Below are positions 17,196 through 27,550 of a stretch of DNA of 64,000 nt, piece by piece. Numbering within the stretch: position 1 is the first letter of the stretch; each line of letters starts with the position of its first letter. The DNA comes from Cryobacterium melibiosiphilum (GTDB lineage: Bacteria > Actinomycetota > Actinomycetes > Actinomycetales > Microbacteriaceae), in the NCBI RefSeq assembly GCF_003602235.1, contig NZ_QZVS01000092.1, positions 81,938-145,937 on the forward strand, in the 5' to 3' direction. The translations under genes were made by a program, and so were the position numbers. A model generated the notes under the pieces. The model was not told where the DNA came from and did no database searches. It saw only the letters and a list, made by a program, of their open reading frames with translations.

Positions 17196-17600
17196 CTAGT
17201 TGTTCGTGAAGCCGACGAGCAGTCCGCCGGTGATCTTCACGCTCAGGTTGTACAGCACGGCGTAGATCGCGCCCAGGGCGGTGATCACGACCGTGTTCAG
17301 CACGGCCACGACGACGGCGAAGCCCATGACGTTGGCCACCGACAGGATGCTGGTCAGATCGGCTGAGCTGCCCGCGATATCGGTGTACAGAGCGTCGGCC
17401 TTGGCGAAGATGCCGGTCTGGTTCAACACCGTGAAGATGAGGAAGGTCGCGACGATCGTGACGATGGCCAGGCAAATGGCGACCAGGAACGACAGCTTGA
17501 CACTCGACCAGAAGTCGACGTACACCAGTTTGAGGCGCACCTGCTTGGTCGACGCCTGCTTGGTCGATTTCTTGGCTAGTTTCTCTGCAACGCTACTCAT
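17196..17600 (-). CDS. DUF3566 two-helix membrane protein downstream of gyrA
   Basis: The 134-residue protein has a Lys-rich cytoplasmic start, then [18 protein letters not shown], the signature entry to DUF3566, and two membrane helices (about 38-62 and 88-118). The family sits after gyrA across actinobacteria (M. tuberculosis Rv0007) and has no firmly assigned role. The start overlaps the gyrA stop by eight bases, so it is probably translated from the gyrase message. Confidence 0.9.
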   Translation of the reverse strand: MSSVAEKLAKKSTKQASTKQVRLKLVYVDFWSSVKLSFLVAICLAIVTIVATFLIFTVLNQTGIFAKADALYTDIAGSSADLTSILSVANVMGFAVVVAVLNTVVITALGAIYAVLYNLSVKITGGLLVGFTNN

Positions 17601-20211
17601 TGGGCGATTCTACTTTCCCCGAATCACTTTCCGGTGTACCGTCTGTCTCTTCGACAAGGATCTCTTCGGCCACCAGATTGCGTTCGATGTTCTTCGCAAT
17701 CGAAATGATTCTGTCTTCATCCGCAAACTTAGCGAAGACCACGCCCATCGTGTCCCGGCCCTTGGCCGGAACCTCGGCGACGTTGGAACGGATGACCTTG
17801 CCGCTGGCGAGCACGACGAGAACTTCATCCTGCTCGCCGACGATCAGGGACCCCACGAGGTCACCCCGGTCATCGTTGAGCTTGGCAACCTTGATGCCGA
17901 GGCCACCGCGGTTCTGCAGGCGGTATTGCTCGGCCGCGGTGCGCTTGGCGTAGCCTCCCTCGGTGACGACGAAGACGTATCCGTCGTCGGCGATGACCGA
18001 GGCGTCCAGCAGGGTGTCGTCGCCGCGGAAGTGCATGCCGATCACGCCGGAGGTGCTGCGGCCCATCGGGCGCAGGGCCTCGTCGGTCGCGGTGAAGCGG
18101 ATCGACATACCCTTGCGGGAGACGAGCATCAGGTCGGAGTCATCGTCGACGAGCAGCGCCGAGACGAGCTCGTCGCCCTCACGCAGCTTGATGGCGATGA
18201 TGCCGCCGGTGCGGTTGGTGTCGTACTCACTCAGGGCGGTCTTCTTGATCAGGCCGTCGCGGGTGGCGAGAGTCAGATACTGGGCGACCTCGTAGTCGCG
18301 GATGTCGAGGATCTGGGCGATCTCTTCCCCCGGCTGCATGGCGAGCAGGTTGGCGACATGCTGGCCCTTGGCGTCGCGCCCGGATTCCTGCGCTTCGTAG
18401 GCCTTGGCCCGGTAGACCCGGCCGGTGTTGGTGAAGAAGAGCAGCCAGTGGTGGGTCGTGGTGACGAAGAAGTGCTCCACCACGTCGTCGGCACGCAGCT
18501 GCGCACCCTTGACCCCCTTGCCCCCGCGGTGCTGGTTGCGGTAGTTGTCGCTGCGGGTGCGCTTGATGTAGCCGCCGCGGGTGACGGTGACAACCATTTC
18601 CTCTTCGGGAATGAGGTCTTCGATCGACATGTCGCCGTCGTAGCCCATCATGATCTCGGTGCGGCGGTCGTCGCCGAACTTGTTCGTGATCTCGGCGAGC
18701 TCGTCGCTGATGATCGTGCGCTGACGTTCCGGGCTCGCGAGGATCGACTTGAATTCGACGATCTGCAGTTCGAGGTCGGCGGCCTGGTCGATGATCTTCT
18801 GGCGCTCGAGGGCGGCGAGGCGACGCAGCTGCATCGTCAGGATGGCGTCGGCCTGCAGCTTGTCGACCTGCAGCAGGTCCATCAGGCCTTCACGGGCGTC
18901 GTCGACGGTCGCAGAGCGACGGATGAGCGCGATCACCTCGTCGAGGGCGTCGAGGGCCTTCAGGTAGCCGCGCAGGATGTGGGCATCCGCTTCGGCCTTG
19001 TTCAGGCGGAACTGGGTGCGCCGAACGATGACCTCGATCTGGTGCGCGACCCAGGCGGAGATGAAGCCGTCGAGGGCGAGGGTGCGGGGCACCCCGTCGA
19101 CGATGGCGAGCATGTTCGCGCCGAAGTTCTCCTGCAGCGGGGTGTGCTTGTAGAGGTTGTTCAGCACAACCTTCGGCACCGCGTCACGCTTGAGCACGAT
19201 GACGAGGCGCTGGCCGGTGCGGCCGGAAGTCTCGTCGCGGATGTCGGCGATGCCGCTGACCTTGGCATCCTTGACCAGGTCGGCGATCTTGATCGCGAGG
19301 TTGTCGGGGTTGACCTGGTACGGCAGCTCGGTGATGACAAGGCAGGTGCGCCCCTGTAGCTCTTCGATGCTGACGACGGCGCGCATGGTGATGGAACCGC
19401 GGCCCGTGCGGTACGCCTCCTGGATGCCCTTGACGCCGAGGATCTGGGCGCCGGTGGGAAAGTCAGGGCCCTTGATGCGCTGGATCAGGGCTTCAAGCAG
19501 CTCGTCGCGGGTGGCCTCGGGGTTGTCGAGGTACCACTGGGCGCCGGCGGCGACCTCACGCAGGTTGTGCGGGGGAATGTTGGTCGCCATACCCACGGCG
19601 ATGCCGACCGAGCCGTTGACGAGCAGGTTCGGAAAGCGGGAGGGCAACACGGTGGGCTCGAGGGTGCGGCCGTCGTAGTTGTCCTGGAAGTCGACGGTGT
19701 CTTCGTCGATGTCGCGCACCATCTCGAGGGCGAGCGGCGCCATCTTCGTTTCGGTGTACCGGGGGGCGGCGGCGCCGTCGTTGCCGGGGGAGCCGAAGTT
19801 GCCCTGGCCGAGGGCCAGCGGGTAGCGCAGGCTCCACGGCTGAACGAGGCGCACGAGGGCGTCGTAGATCGAGGAGTCACCGTGCGGGTGGAACTGGCCC
19901 ATCACGTCGCCGACCACGCGGGCGCACTTCGAGAACGCCTTGTCAGGGCGGTAGCCGCCGTCGAACATGGCGTAGATCACACGCCGATGCACGGGCTTCA
20001 TGCCGTCACGCACGTCGGGCAGCGCACGCCCGACGATGACGCTCATGGCGTAGTCGAGGTAGGAGCGCTGCATTTCCAGCTGCAGGTCGACCTGGTCGAT
20101 CTTGCCGTGCTGGGTCAGGTGCGCGGCCGCTGCCGCGGCATCAGCTGCGATGATCTGGCTTTCCGCAGTGGAATCGGTGGTGCCGTCGCCGGTGGTGTCA
20201 TCAGATGTCAA
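17593..20211 (-). CDS. gyrA: DNA gyrase subunit A
   Basis: The 872-residue protein carries the breakage-reunion domain with catalytic Tyr152 (APRYTETK) and the C-terminal beta-pinwheel that wraps DNA. With GyrB it introduces negative supercoils. The quinolone-resistance region reads [10 protein letters not shown] with Ser113 and Asp117, the residues expected in susceptible strains. An extra acidic/Ala-rich stretch of about 35 residues precedes the core. The start overlaps the gyrB stop by eleven bases. Confidence 0.97.
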   Translation of the reverse strand: MTSDDTTGDGTTDSTAESQIIAADAAAAAAHLTQHGKIDQVDLQLEMQRSYLDYAMSVIVGRALPDVRDGMKPVHRRVIYAMFDGGYRPDKAFSKCARVVGDVMGQFHPHGDSSIYDALVRLVQPWSLRYPLALGQGNFGSPGNDGAAAPRYTETKMAPLALEMVRDIDEDTVDFQDNYDGRTLEPTVLPSRFPNLLVNGSVGIAVGMATNIPPHNLREVAAGAQWYLDNPEATRDELLEALIQRIKGPDFPTGAQILGVKGIQEAYRTGRGSITMRAVVSIEELQGRTCLVITELPYQVNPDNLAIKIADLVKDAKVSGIADIRDETSGRTGQRLVIVLKRDAVPKVVLNNLYKHTPLQENFGANMLAIVDGVPRTLALDGFISAWVAHQIEVIVRRTQFRLNKAEADAHILRGYLKALDALDEVIALIRRSATVDDAREGLMDLLQVDKLQADAILTMQLRRLAALERQKIIDQAADLELQIVEFKSILASPERQRTIISDELAEITNKFGDDRRTEIMMGYDGDMSIEDLIPEEEMVVTVTRGGYIKRTRSDNYRNQHRGGKGVKGAQLRADDVVEHFFVTTTHHWLLFFTNTGRVYRAKAYEAQESGRDAKGQHVANLLAMQPGEEIAQILDIRDYEVAQYLTLATRDGLIKKTALSEYDTNRTGGIIAIKLREGDELVSALLVDDDSDLMLVSRKGMSIRFTATDEALRPMGRSTSGVIGMHFRGDDTLLDASVIADDGYVFVVTEGGYAKRTAAEQYRLQNRGGLGIKVAKLNDDRGDLVGSLIVGEQDEVLVVLASGKVIRSNVAEVPAKGRDTMGVVFAKFADEDRIISIAKNIERNLVAEEILVEETDGTPESDSGKVESPNE

Positions 20212-22177
20212 GGAAACGCACGTCCTTTGCGTTCTTCTGGATGAAGTTGCGTCGGGATTCGACGTCTTCGCCCATCAGGGTGGAGAAAATTTCATCGGCG
20301 GCAGCAGCGTCGTCGAGCGTGACCTGCAGCAGGGTACGGGTTTCGGGGCTCATCGTGGTCTCCCACAGCTCCTTGTAGTCCATCTCGCCGAGGCCCTTGT
20401 AGCGCTGGATGCCGTTGTCCTTGGGGATGCGCTTGCCGGCGGCGGCACCGTCGGCGAGCAGGGCGTCGCGCTCCTTGTCGGAGTACACGTATTCGTGGGC
20501 GGAGTTGGCCCACTTCAGGCGGTACAGCGGCGGCTGCGCCAGGTAGACGTAGCCGAGGTCGATCAGCGGGCGCATGTAGCGGAACAGCAGGGTCAGCAGC
20601 AGGGTCGTGATGTGCTGGCCGTCGACGTCGGCATCGGCCATCAGCACGATCTTGTGGTACCGCACCTTGTCGGGGTTGAATTCTTCGCCCATGCCGGCGC
20701 CGAACGCGGTGATCATGGCCTGCACCTCGTGGTTGGCGAGGGCGCGGTCGAGCCGGGCCTTCTCCACGTTGAGGATCTTGCCGCGCAGCGGAAGGATCGC
20801 CTGCGTCTCGGGGTTGCGGCCCTGCACGGCGGAACCGCCGGCCGAGTCACCCTCGACGATGAAGATCTCGCTCAGCGAGGGGTCCTTGCTCTGGCAGTCC
20901 TTGAGCTTGCCGGGCATGCCGCCGCCCTCGAGGAGTCCCTTGCGGCGCGCGGTTTCACGCGCCTTGCGGGCTGCCTGCCGGGCAGTGGATGCGGAGAGCG
21001 CCTTGCGAATGATTTCGCGCGCCGAGCTGGGGTTGCGGTTGAACCAGTCGCTGAGCTGGTCTCCGGCGACGCGCTGCACGAACGCCTTCGCCTCGGTGTT
21101 GCCGAGCTTGGTCTTGGTCTGGCCTTCAAACTGCGGTTCGGCGAGCTTGATGGAGACGACCGCGGTCAGTCCCTCGCGCACGTCGTCGCCGGTGAGATTG
21201 TCATCCTTTTCTTTCAGGATGCCCTTCTCCCGGGCGTACTTGTTGACCAGCGTGGTCAGAGCGGCGCGAAAACCCTCTTCGTGCGTGCCGCCCTCGTGGG
21301 TGTTGATGGTGTTCGCGTAGGTGTGAACGCTCTCGGTGTACGCGGTGGTCCACTGCATCGCCACTTCGAGGGCGATCTTGCGTTCGTGGTCTTCCCACTC
21401 GAACGAGATGATCTCCTCGTTGACCAGGTCGGCTTTCTTGGCCCGGTTCAGGTATTCGACGTAGTCGACGAGTCCCTGCTCGTACATGAACGTGTTGTGC
21501 ACGAACTTGCCCTCGTCGTCGAGGTTCTCGAGGCGTTCGTCGGTCAGCGTGAGCTGCAGGCCCTTGTTCAGGAACGCCATCTGCTGGAAACGTGCGCGCA
21601 GGGTCTCGTAGTCGAAGACCGTGGTCTCGAACGTTTCCGCGCTCGGCCAGAACGTGATCGTGGTGCCGGTGGCATCGGATTCCTCGCCCTTTTCAAGCGG
21701 GGCGTTGGGGTGCCCGTCGGCGAAGCTCTGACGCCAGACGTGGCCCTGGCGGCGCACCTCGACCTCGAGGCGGCTCGACAGAGCGTTAACGACGGAGCTG
21801 CCGACGCCGTGGAGTCCACCCGAGACGGCATAGCCGCCGCCGCCGAACTTGCCGCCGGCGTGCAGCACGGTCAGCACGACCTCGACGGTCGAACGGCCCT
21901 CGGCCTTGTGGATGTCGACCGGGATCCCGCGGCCGTTGTCTTCGACCCGCACCGCGCCATCCGCCAAAATACGGATGCCGATGGTGTCGCAGTAGCCCGC
22001 GAGGGCCTCATCGACGGAGTTGTCAACGATCTCGTAGACGAGGTGGTGCAACCCGCGTGGACCGGTAGAACCGATGTACATTCCGGGTCGTTTGCGAACG
22101 GCTTCCAGGCCCTCGAGAACCTGGATATCGTCTGCGCCATATTCGTGTGCCGGCTCGGCGTGCGGTTCAACCGTCAT
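20201..22177 (-). CDS. gyrB: DNA gyrase subunit B
   Basis: The 658-residue protein has a GHKL ATPase domain ([31 protein letters not shown]) and a TOPRIM domain with EGDSAGGSA near 440 and DADVDGQHI near 515. It supplies ATP-driven strand passage to GyrA. ATG 22177 (MTVEPHAEP) was chosen over an upstream in-frame TTG at 22204; AGGAG lies 11 bases before it. It is the first gene of gyrB-gyrA-DUF3566, with TAGAAT about 40 bases upstream. Confidence 0.96.
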   Translation of the reverse strand: MTVEPHAEPAHEYGADDIQVLEGLEAVRKRPGMYIGSTGPRGLHHLVYEIVDNSVDEALAGYCDTIGIRILADGAVRVEDNGRGIPVDIHKAEGRSTVEVVLTVLHAGGKFGGGGYAVSGGLHGVGSSVVNALSSRLEVEVRRQGHVWRQSFADGHPNAPLEKGEESDATGTTITFWPSAETFETTVFDYETLRARFQQMAFLNKGLQLTLTDERLENLDDEGKFVHNTFMYEQGLVDYVEYLNRAKKADLVNEEIISFEWEDHERKIALEVAMQWTTAYTESVHTYANTINTHEGGTHEEGFRAALTTLVNKYAREKGILKEKDDNLTGDDVREGLTAVVSIKLAEPQFEGQTKTKLGNTEAKAFVQRVAGDQLSDWFNRNPSSAREIIRKALSASTARQAARKARETARRKGLLEGGGMPGKLKDCQSKDPSLSEIFIVEGDSAGGSAVQGRNPETQAILPLRGKILNVEKARLDRALANHEVQAMITAFGAGMGEEFNPDKVRYHKIVLMADADVDGQHITTLLLTLLFRYMRPLIDLGYVYLAQPPLYRLKWANSAHEYVYSDKERDALLADGAAAGKRIPKDNGIQRYKGLGEMDYKELWETTMSPETRTLLQVTLDDAAAADEIFSTLMGEDVESRRNFIQKNAKDVRFLDI

Positions 22178-22196
22178 CTGAAATTGTGCTCCTGAC

Positions 22197-22222
22197 CGTC
22201 GCAAAGGCGACGATTTATTCTA
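22197..22222 (-). promoter_or_regulatory. gyrB promoter -10 and leader hairpin
   Basis: On the minus strand TAGAAT (22222-22217) is a strong -10 box. Just downstream CGTCGC-CTTT-GCGACG (22212-22197) can form a small hairpin in the leader. No convincing -35 is seen. Confidence 0.5.
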
Positions 22223-22297
22223 TCAAATGGCCAGGCCCCCGCCCGCCACAATCGCCGCGTAACGCGTTGGCCACACCGTTTGACCAGATTTGACGGC

Positions 22298-22834
22298 TTA
22301 GCCGTAGGTATCGCGCGGGCCGCGCCCTGGGATTGATCTGGGGCCCTTTTTCCAGGAGGGGGCATTGGGCCCGTGAAAACGGATCGAGGCGATGCCGGCA
22401 TCCGGGTATTTCGAGATGATATGGGTCATGATGTCGACCCGCATGAGGCGCAACTGGGTCGCCCAGGCCGTCGACTCACAGTGAACGGTCAGCACGCCCT
22501 CATCGATGCCAGCCGGGCTGGAGTGGTTCGCGGTTTCGTCGCCGGCGATTTCGCGCCAGGAGGCGAGCAGTTCGGACTGTGACAGCGGCGAATTCCAGCC
22601 CAGCTGCGCGGTGAGGGAGGCGATCGTGTCTCCGAGACCGCGGGGATCCCGCCCGGCACCGAACGGAACGGATGAGCCTTGCGGGTCGGGCTGACGCTTG
22701 CGGCCTCGTGACCGGCGGGCATTGGGATCACCGAAAACGTCTTTGAAGCGCAGAAAGACGCGGGCGGCCTCGCTCGGCTCGGTTCGCTCGCCTGTCGGCG
22801 CTGCGCCCGTGGAGGGCACCGTCGGTTCAGCCAT
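22298..22834 (-). CDS. DUF721 (DciA-like) protein between recF and gyrB
   Basis: The 178-residue protein has a disordered Arg-rich first half and a C-terminal DUF721 fold (about 95-165, ASWREIAGDETANHSSP, then TVHCESTAWATQLRL). Some DUF721/DciA proteins load the replicative helicase; the actinobacterial member next to recF (Rv0004) is of this class. The ATG at 22834 overlaps the recF stop by eight bases. The location between recF and gyrB and the helicase link fit a replication role, which is inferred. Confidence 0.85.
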   Translation of the reverse strand: MAEPTVPSTGAAPTGERTEPSEAARVFLRFKDVFGDPNARRSRGRKRQPDPQGSSVPFGAGRDPRGLGDTIASLTAQLGWNSPLSQSELLASWREIAGDETANHSSPAGIDEGVLTVHCESTAWATQLRLMRVDIMTHIISKYPDAGIASIRFHGPNAPSWKKGPRSIPGRGPRDTYG

Positions 22835-24038
22835 CGACCACCGCACCTCCTCGAATATGTATAGTGTGCGCCACCAGGGCCTCCGGCACATCCTCCAATA
22901 CCGCCGAGGTGATGAGTACCTGCTCGAAGCCGGTCACCGCGGCCGCAAGACGGGTACGGCGCTGCTGGTCGAGTTCGGCGAACACGTCGTCGAGGATCAC
23001 GACCGGATCGCCGGTGACCGAATCCCGGCGCAACAGCTCGGCGGATGCCAGTTTCAGCGACAGCGCAAACGACCAGGATTCACCATGGCTCGCGTAGCCC
23101 TTGGCGGGAAGGTCGTTGAGGGAGAAGATGACGTCGTCGCGGTGCGGGCCGGCCAGGGTGATGCCGCGCTCGAGTTCTTTGCGGCGGAGGCCGGCGAGGG
23201 CGGATCGGAAGACATCCGCCGTGGTCGCTCCGGGAGCGATCAGGGGGATCCGCGTCCCGGCTGGAGTGTTGCTCGAGCCCGTCATGGCGGAGCCCGTCGC
23301 GGTGGTCGAGCTTGTCGAAATCTCACCATCGGCATCCGCTCCGAGGATGCTCAGCGCGCCGGACAGCGTGGGCCCGTGATCGGCGCCGACGACCGCCCGA
23401 TAGGCCACCCGCAGGGGTTCGCCCAGCTGGCGCACGAGTTCGGCCCGTTCGTCGATGATCTCGGAGCCGAAGGCGACCAGCCGTTCGTCCCAGATTTCCA
23501 GCGTGGCCAGCTGGTTTCCCTTCACACCGGACGACCGTGCCGACTTCAGCAGGCTGTTGCGCTGTTTGAGCACCCGGTCGTAGTCGGCGAGTACCCCGGC
23601 CAGCCGCGGGGTGCGCAGCACGAGCAGCTGGTCGAGAAACCGGCGACGCCCGCCCGGATCGCCGCGCACGAGAGCGAGATCTTCGGGGGCGAAGACCACG
23701 CAGGAAAAATATCGCGGCAGGTCACGGGTACGAATGACGGAGCGGTTGACCTGGGCCCGGTTCTGCCCGGTGCGGTTCAGCTGTACCTCGGCCAATATCT
23801 GCCGACCGTTGGATTCGAGCCGAGCCCGAATGATGGCGGCGTCCTGTCCGGCCCGGATCATGGCGGTCAGGGTCGACACGCGATGGGATCCGAGCGTGCT
23901 CAGGTAGCCGAGCGCTTCGACCAGGTTGGTTTTGCCCTGGCCGTTACGCCCGACGATGAGGTTGGGCCCGGCAAACAACGGCACCTCGGCCTGCGCGTAG
24001 TTGCGAAAGTCCGTGAGGGAGAGGTGGGTGACGCGCAC
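22827..24038 (-). CDS. recF: DNA replication and repair protein RecF, with an in-frame low-complexity insert
   Basis: The 403-residue SMC-like ATPase has Walker A GRNGQGKTN (30-38), a signature region near 310 and Walker B VVILDDVFAELD near 350. RecF loads RecA at gaps. It is about 30-40 residues longer than usual: residues about 232-262 are Ser/Thr-rich (GEISTSSTTATGSAMTGSSN), partly encoded by a copy of the dispersed palindromic repeat at 23301-23327. The GTG start follows the dnaN stop directly (TAGGTG). Confidence 0.95.
   Translation of the reverse strand: MRVTHLSLTDFRNYAQAEVPLFAGPNLIVGRNGQGKTNLVEALGYLSTLGSHRVSTLTAMIRAGQDAAIIRARLESNGRQILAEVQLNRTGQNRAQVNRSVIRTRDLPRYFSCVVFAPEDLALVRGDPGGRRRFLDQLLVLRTPRLAGVLADYDRVLKQRNSLLKSARSSGVKGNQLATLEIWDERLVAFGSEIIDERAELVRQLGEPLRVAYRAVVGADHGPTLSGALSILGADADGEISTSSTTATGSAMTGSSNTPAGTRIPLIAPGATTADVFRSALAGLRRKELERGITLAGPHRDDVIFSLNDLPAKGYASHGESWSFALSLKLASAELLRRDSVTGDPVVILDDVFAELDQQRRTRLAAAVTGFEQVLITSAVLEDVPEALVAHTIHIRGGAVVDG
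23301..23327. repeat. REP-like half element inside recF
   Basis: The plus strand reads GGTGGTCGAGCTTGTCGA followed by AATCTCACC, sharing 16 identical bases with the right arms of the palindromes at 32.6-33.6 kb. It lies in the low-complexity insert of RecF and is read in frame as ISTSSTT on the other strand. Confidence 0.8.
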
Positions 24039-25187
24039 CTAGCGCAGCAGCAGGTTGGGCTGCAGCAGGTACTTGTAGCTGTCGGCGCCGGCCGTTTCGC
24101 GCGACGTCTGGCTGGTGATGAGCACCGGGCCGGGCTTGTTCGGGTTCTCGGTCTTCGTGAAGGAGATACGCACGAACTCGGAGTGCACCGCGCCGAGGCC
24201 GTCCAGCAGAAACTGCGGCTTGAGGGACACGACGGTGTCGACACCGGACAGGATCGCGTCGACGGATTCCTGTGCCTGCGCCTGTTCGGAGCCGACGGCT
24301 TCGAGGGTGAGGCCGTCCTGGGTGAACGTGAAGCGCAGAGCGGCTTCGCGTTCGAGCACGAGCTGCACGCGACGCGTGGCCTCGATCAGGTCAGCGGTGT
24401 TCATGACCGCGTAGTTGTCGACATTCTCGGGGAAAAGTCGGCGAACGGGCGGAAAGTTGCCCTTGATCAGCAGTGATGTGACGGTCTTCTTGTTCGCCGT
24501 GAAGGCGATCAGTTCGCGATCGTCGGTGTTGGTGATCGACACCGAAATGGTTCCACTGTGGCCGAACGTCTTGCCGACCTCCTGCAGGGTGCGCGCCGGC
24601 ACGAGCGCGGTGATGGTGCCCTGGGCGGTGTTGCTGCCCGGATCCCAATCGATCTCGCGAACGGCGACCCGGTAGCGGTCGGTAGCGACCAGGCCGAGGC
24701 TGTTTTCGGAGACTTCGAGCTGCACACCGGTGATGACCGGGGTGACGTCGTCGCGGCTGGCCGCAACGGCGACCTGCGCCACGGCGGCGGCGAATTCTTC
24801 GGCCGGTACGAGTCCGGATTCGGCGCTGACCTGCGGAATGCTGGGATATTCCTCAACCGGCATGGACAGCAGGGTGAAGTTCGCGGAGCCACAGCTCACC
24901 TTGATTCGAGACTCCTGGGTCTCAAAACGCACCGGGGCGTTGGGCATCCGGCTGGCAATCTCGGCCAGCAGCCGGCCGGAAACCAGCACCTTGCCAGGCT
25001 CTTCGATGTCCGCGGCGATTTCGGTCTGGGCGGATACCTCGTAGTCGAACGAGGACAGCACCAGGCCGTTTTCTGTCGTCTCGATCAGCACTCCGCTCAG
25101 GATGGGCAGGGTGGTGCGCTGGGGCAGGAGCTTGACGGCGAAGGATACGGCTTCGCTGAAGACATCCCGGTTGGCCGTAAATTTCAC
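24039..25187 (-). CDS. dnaN: DNA polymerase III sliding clamp (beta subunit)
   Basis: The 382-residue protein begins KFTANRDVFSEAVSFAVKLL and shows the three-fold repeated clamp architecture (domain boundaries near 120 and 250). It ends in a hydrophobic YKYLLQPNLLLR tail. The clamp ring tethers polymerase to DNA. The GTG start has AGGAG eight bases upstream. The upstream 415-base gap to dnaA holds the candidate origin, and recF follows immediately. Confidence 0.97.
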   Translation of the reverse strand: MKFTANRDVFSEAVSFAVKLLPQRTTLPILSGVLIETTENGLVLSSFDYEVSAQTEIAADIEEPGKVLVSGRLLAEIASRMPNAPVRFETQESRIKVSCGSANFTLLSMPVEEYPSIPQVSAESGLVPAEEFAAAVAQVAVAASRDDVTPVITGVQLEVSENSLGLVATDRYRVAVREIDWDPGSNTAQGTITALVPARTLQEVGKTFGHSGTISVSITNTDDRELIAFTANKKTVTSLLIKGNFPPVRRLFPENVDNYAVMNTADLIEATRRVQLVLEREAALRFTFTQDGLTLEAVGSEQAQAQESVDAILSGVDTVVSLKPQFLLDGLGAVHSEFVRISFTKTENPNKPGPVLITSQTSRETAGADSYKYLLQPNLLLR

Positions 25188-25602
25188 GAAACCACTCCTG
25201 TTCGATCGATGCGTGGAGGCTCAACACTAGTCGTCTTGTAATTCGCTCAGGGACGAATCGGGCCTGAGCGGCCGGGACCGGCCGGCATCCGGTGCGAAAG
25301 CACAAAAGGTTGTCGGCCGAAGAGAGAGAGAAGTTAAAGGTTAATCTTCTTAACCGTTGTGGAAACTGTGGATAACTTTGTCATTCCCGCTGAATCATTG
25401 GGAACTACAGGAATGTAAGTTGTGGGCGACCTGTGCGAAGTCGAGGTACAACATCGAATGACAAGAATTGTCGGCACCGGAGTTTTCACAACCTGTCATT
25501 TTCTGTCAACAGGTTGTGCCAGTTAATTCTTGTAGTTTCCACAGGCTTATACACAGGTGTGAAAACTACGAAAAAGCCCGAAAAATCCTCCAGAGCCCAG
25601 GA
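25188..25602. other. dnaA-dnaN intergenic region: candidate oriC
   Basis: This 415-base non-coding stretch has the classical actinobacterial oriC position. It contains one exact DnaA box (TGTGGATAA, 25367-25375), TTATACACA (25547-25555, one mismatch) and weaker boxes at 25358-25366 and 25535-25543. An inverted repeat CACAACCTG / CAGGTTGTG (25487-25495 / 25510-25518) surrounds a T-rich loop, and AAGTTAAAGGTTAATC near 25331 is AT-rich for this genome. The box density is modest. Confidence 0.65.
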
Positions 25603-27027
25603 TTATTTGAAGCGATGGTCCTGTTTGATGCGGTTGGTGAGCTCGGTGACTTGGTTGTAGATCGAGCGACGCTCCTTCATGAGCTCACTGATCTTCTTAT
25701 TGGCGTACATGACGGTGGTGTGGTCCCGGTTACCGAAAAGCTGTCCGATCTTGGGCAGCGACAGGTTGGTGAGCTCCCGGCAGAGGTACATGGCGATCTG
25801 GCGAGCGTTCGCCACGGCCTGGGACCTGCTCGAGCCGTAGAGATCGTCCACGGTGAGCTTGAAGTAGTCCGCGGTGTTGGTGATGATGTCGACCGGCGCG
25901 ATGACATTGTCGTCGTCGAGGGTGATCAGGTCCTTGAGCACTGTCTGAACGAGGTCCATGTCGACGGGCGTGCGGTTGAGGCTGGCGAAGGCCGTGACGC
26001 GGATCAGCGTTCCTTCAAGCTCACGAATGTTCGACGAGACCTTCGAAGCCATGAACTCGAGGATGTCATCGGGCACCTGGAGTTTTTCGCTCTGCGCCTT
26101 CTTGCGCAGAATGGCGATCCGAGTTTCGAGGTCGGGTGCCTGAACGTCGGTGATCAGGCCCCACTCGAAACGGCTGCGCATGCGGTCCTCGAAGCCGGTG
26201 AGGTGTTTGGGCGGCAGGTCGCTCGTGATGACGACCTGCTTGTTGTGGTCGTGCAGGGTATTGAAGGTGTGGAAGAACGCTTCCTGGGTCTCTGCTTTCC
26301 CCTGCAAGAACTGGATGTCGTCAATCATCAAGATGTCAATGTTGCGATACCGGGCCTGGAAAGCCGAACCGCGGTTGTTGGCGATCGAGTTGATGAAATC
26401 GTTGGTGAATTCCTCGCTACTGACGTAACGCACGCGAATTCCCGGGTACAGGCTCATCGCGTAGTGGCCGATGGCGTGCAGCAGGTGGGTCTTGCCCAGT
26501 CCGGACGAACCGTAGACGAAGAGCGGGTTGTATGCCTTGGCGGGCGCTTCAGCGACGGCGACCGCGGCAGCGTGGGCGAACCGGTTGGATTGGCCGATGA
26601 CGAAGTTGTCAAAGCTGTACTTGTTGTTGAGCCGGGTGTCGTGCGGGCGTTCGGGGGAGGACGCGGCAGTTTCGAACACGGACTGCGGCGCGGCGACACT
26701 CAACACGTCGGGCTGGGCTGGCGGCTGGTGCACCGGGCGCAGCGATTCCTGCTCGAGTTCGGGGTTGACGACGACATAGAAGGTGGACACGGCCGTCGCG
26801 GCGTCAAGCTGGCCCATCGCGGTCAACAGGGGAACGCGCATCCGCTGATTCAGCATGCTCGCCGTGAACTCGTTCGGTACCTCCAGGTAGAAGGTGCCGG
26901 CGGCGATGCCCTTGGGTTCGACGAGGCTGAGGAACCCGTAGAGCATGGGCGTGATCGTGACGTCCGACTCCAGCGTGGTCAGAACCGACCGCCACGTCTG
27001 CATGATGGGCTGTTCGCCGTCTGCCAT
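25603..27027 (-). CDS. dnaA: Chromosomal replication initiator DnaA
   Basis: The 474-residue protein has an N-terminal interaction domain, a Pro/Gln linker (about 95-130), an AAA+ domain with Walker A GSSGLGKT (173-180) and Walker B DILMIDD (231-237), and the C-terminal helix-turn-helix with the signature DHTTV (435-439). It binds DnaA boxes and melts the origin. It starts MADGEQPIMQ; the upstream gap carries DnaA boxes, consistent with autoregulation. Confidence 0.97.
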   Translation of the reverse strand: MADGEQPIMQTWRSVLTTLESDVTITPMLYGFLSLVEPKGIAAGTFYLEVPNEFTASMLNQRMRVPLLTAMGQLDAATAVSTFYVVVNPELEQESLRPVHQPPAQPDVLSVAAPQSVFETAASSPERPHDTRLNNKYSFDNFVIGQSNRFAHAAAVAVAEAPAKAYNPLFVYGSSGLGKTHLLHAIGHYAMSLYPGIRVRYVSSEEFTNDFINSIANNRGSAFQARYRNIDILMIDDIQFLQGKAETQEAFFHTFNTLHDHNKQVVITSDLPPKHLTGFEDRMRSRFEWGLITDVQAPDLETRIAILRKKAQSEKLQVPDDILEFMASKVSSNIRELEGTLIRVTAFASLNRTPVDMDLVQTVLKDLITLDDDNVIAPVDIITNTADYFKLTVDDLYGSSRSQAVANARQIAMYLCRELTNLSLPKIGQLFGNRDHTTVMYANKKISELMKERRSIYNQVTELTNRIKQDHRFK

Positions 27028-27404
27028 GGTTTCCTACAATCTCTGTGCGTGAAGCCCGATACGTGGACTCGTGTGATCTATTCACAAAGTTATCCACCGC
27101 CTGTGAGTAAATCGAAGAAAACTCGCAGGTTGCGCGCAAACTGGGGCGTCTGCCTGTGGATAACTTTCATTCACGGTAGCCAAATCTGGTCCCGGAGGCG
27201 AATTTTCACGGCATATTGGCCCCATTTTTGCCGCGTGTCACTACACGACGGGCAGCGGAGAACTGTGCAGAATTGTTCTTTTGGGGCCTCGAGTTTGACC
27301 AAAAGGGGTCGAAGCCGTAGTTTTAATCAGTTGACCCTGTCCTCGGGCCAACCAATTCTTTCCCGGCCGCTGTTTCGGCCAGCGGAGACAACAGTGGAGA
27401 AATC
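27028..27404. promoter_or_regulatory. Divergent dnaA-rpmH region: DnaA boxes and rpmH promoter
   Basis: This 377-base gap holds TTATCCACC (27090-27098, one mismatch) and an exact reverse DnaA box TGTGGATAA (27155-27163) upstream of dnaA. For rpmH, TTGACC (27295-27300), a 17-base spacer and TAGTTT (27318-27323) form a good promoter. No gene is seen in it. Confidence 0.65.
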
Positions 27405-27542
27405 ATGAGCAAGAGAACGTTCCAGCCGAACAACCGTCGTCGCGCCAAGGTGCACGGCTTCCGTCTGCGCATGCGCACCCGCGCCGGCCGCGCAATCCTC
27501 GGTGCCCGCCGTCGCAAGGGTCGCACCGAACTCTCCGCGTAA
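27405..27542 (+). CDS. rpmH: 50S ribosomal protein L34
   Basis: The 45-residue basic protein begins [20 protein letters not shown] and contains the family signature [17 protein letters not shown]. Length is typical of L34. GTGGAG precedes the ATG by a short spacing. It is co-oriented with rnpA eight bases downstream, the near-universal rpmH-rnpA pair beside dnaA. Confidence 0.98.
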   Translation: MSKRTFQPNNRRRAKVHGFRLRMRTRAGRAILGARRRKGRTELSA

Positions 27543-27550
27543 GCACTGCG

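Noticed and set aside
22178..22204. Upstream TTG start for gyrB
   Set aside because: It would place the start in the leader hairpin without a ribosome site; ATG 22177 fits homologous GyrB starts.
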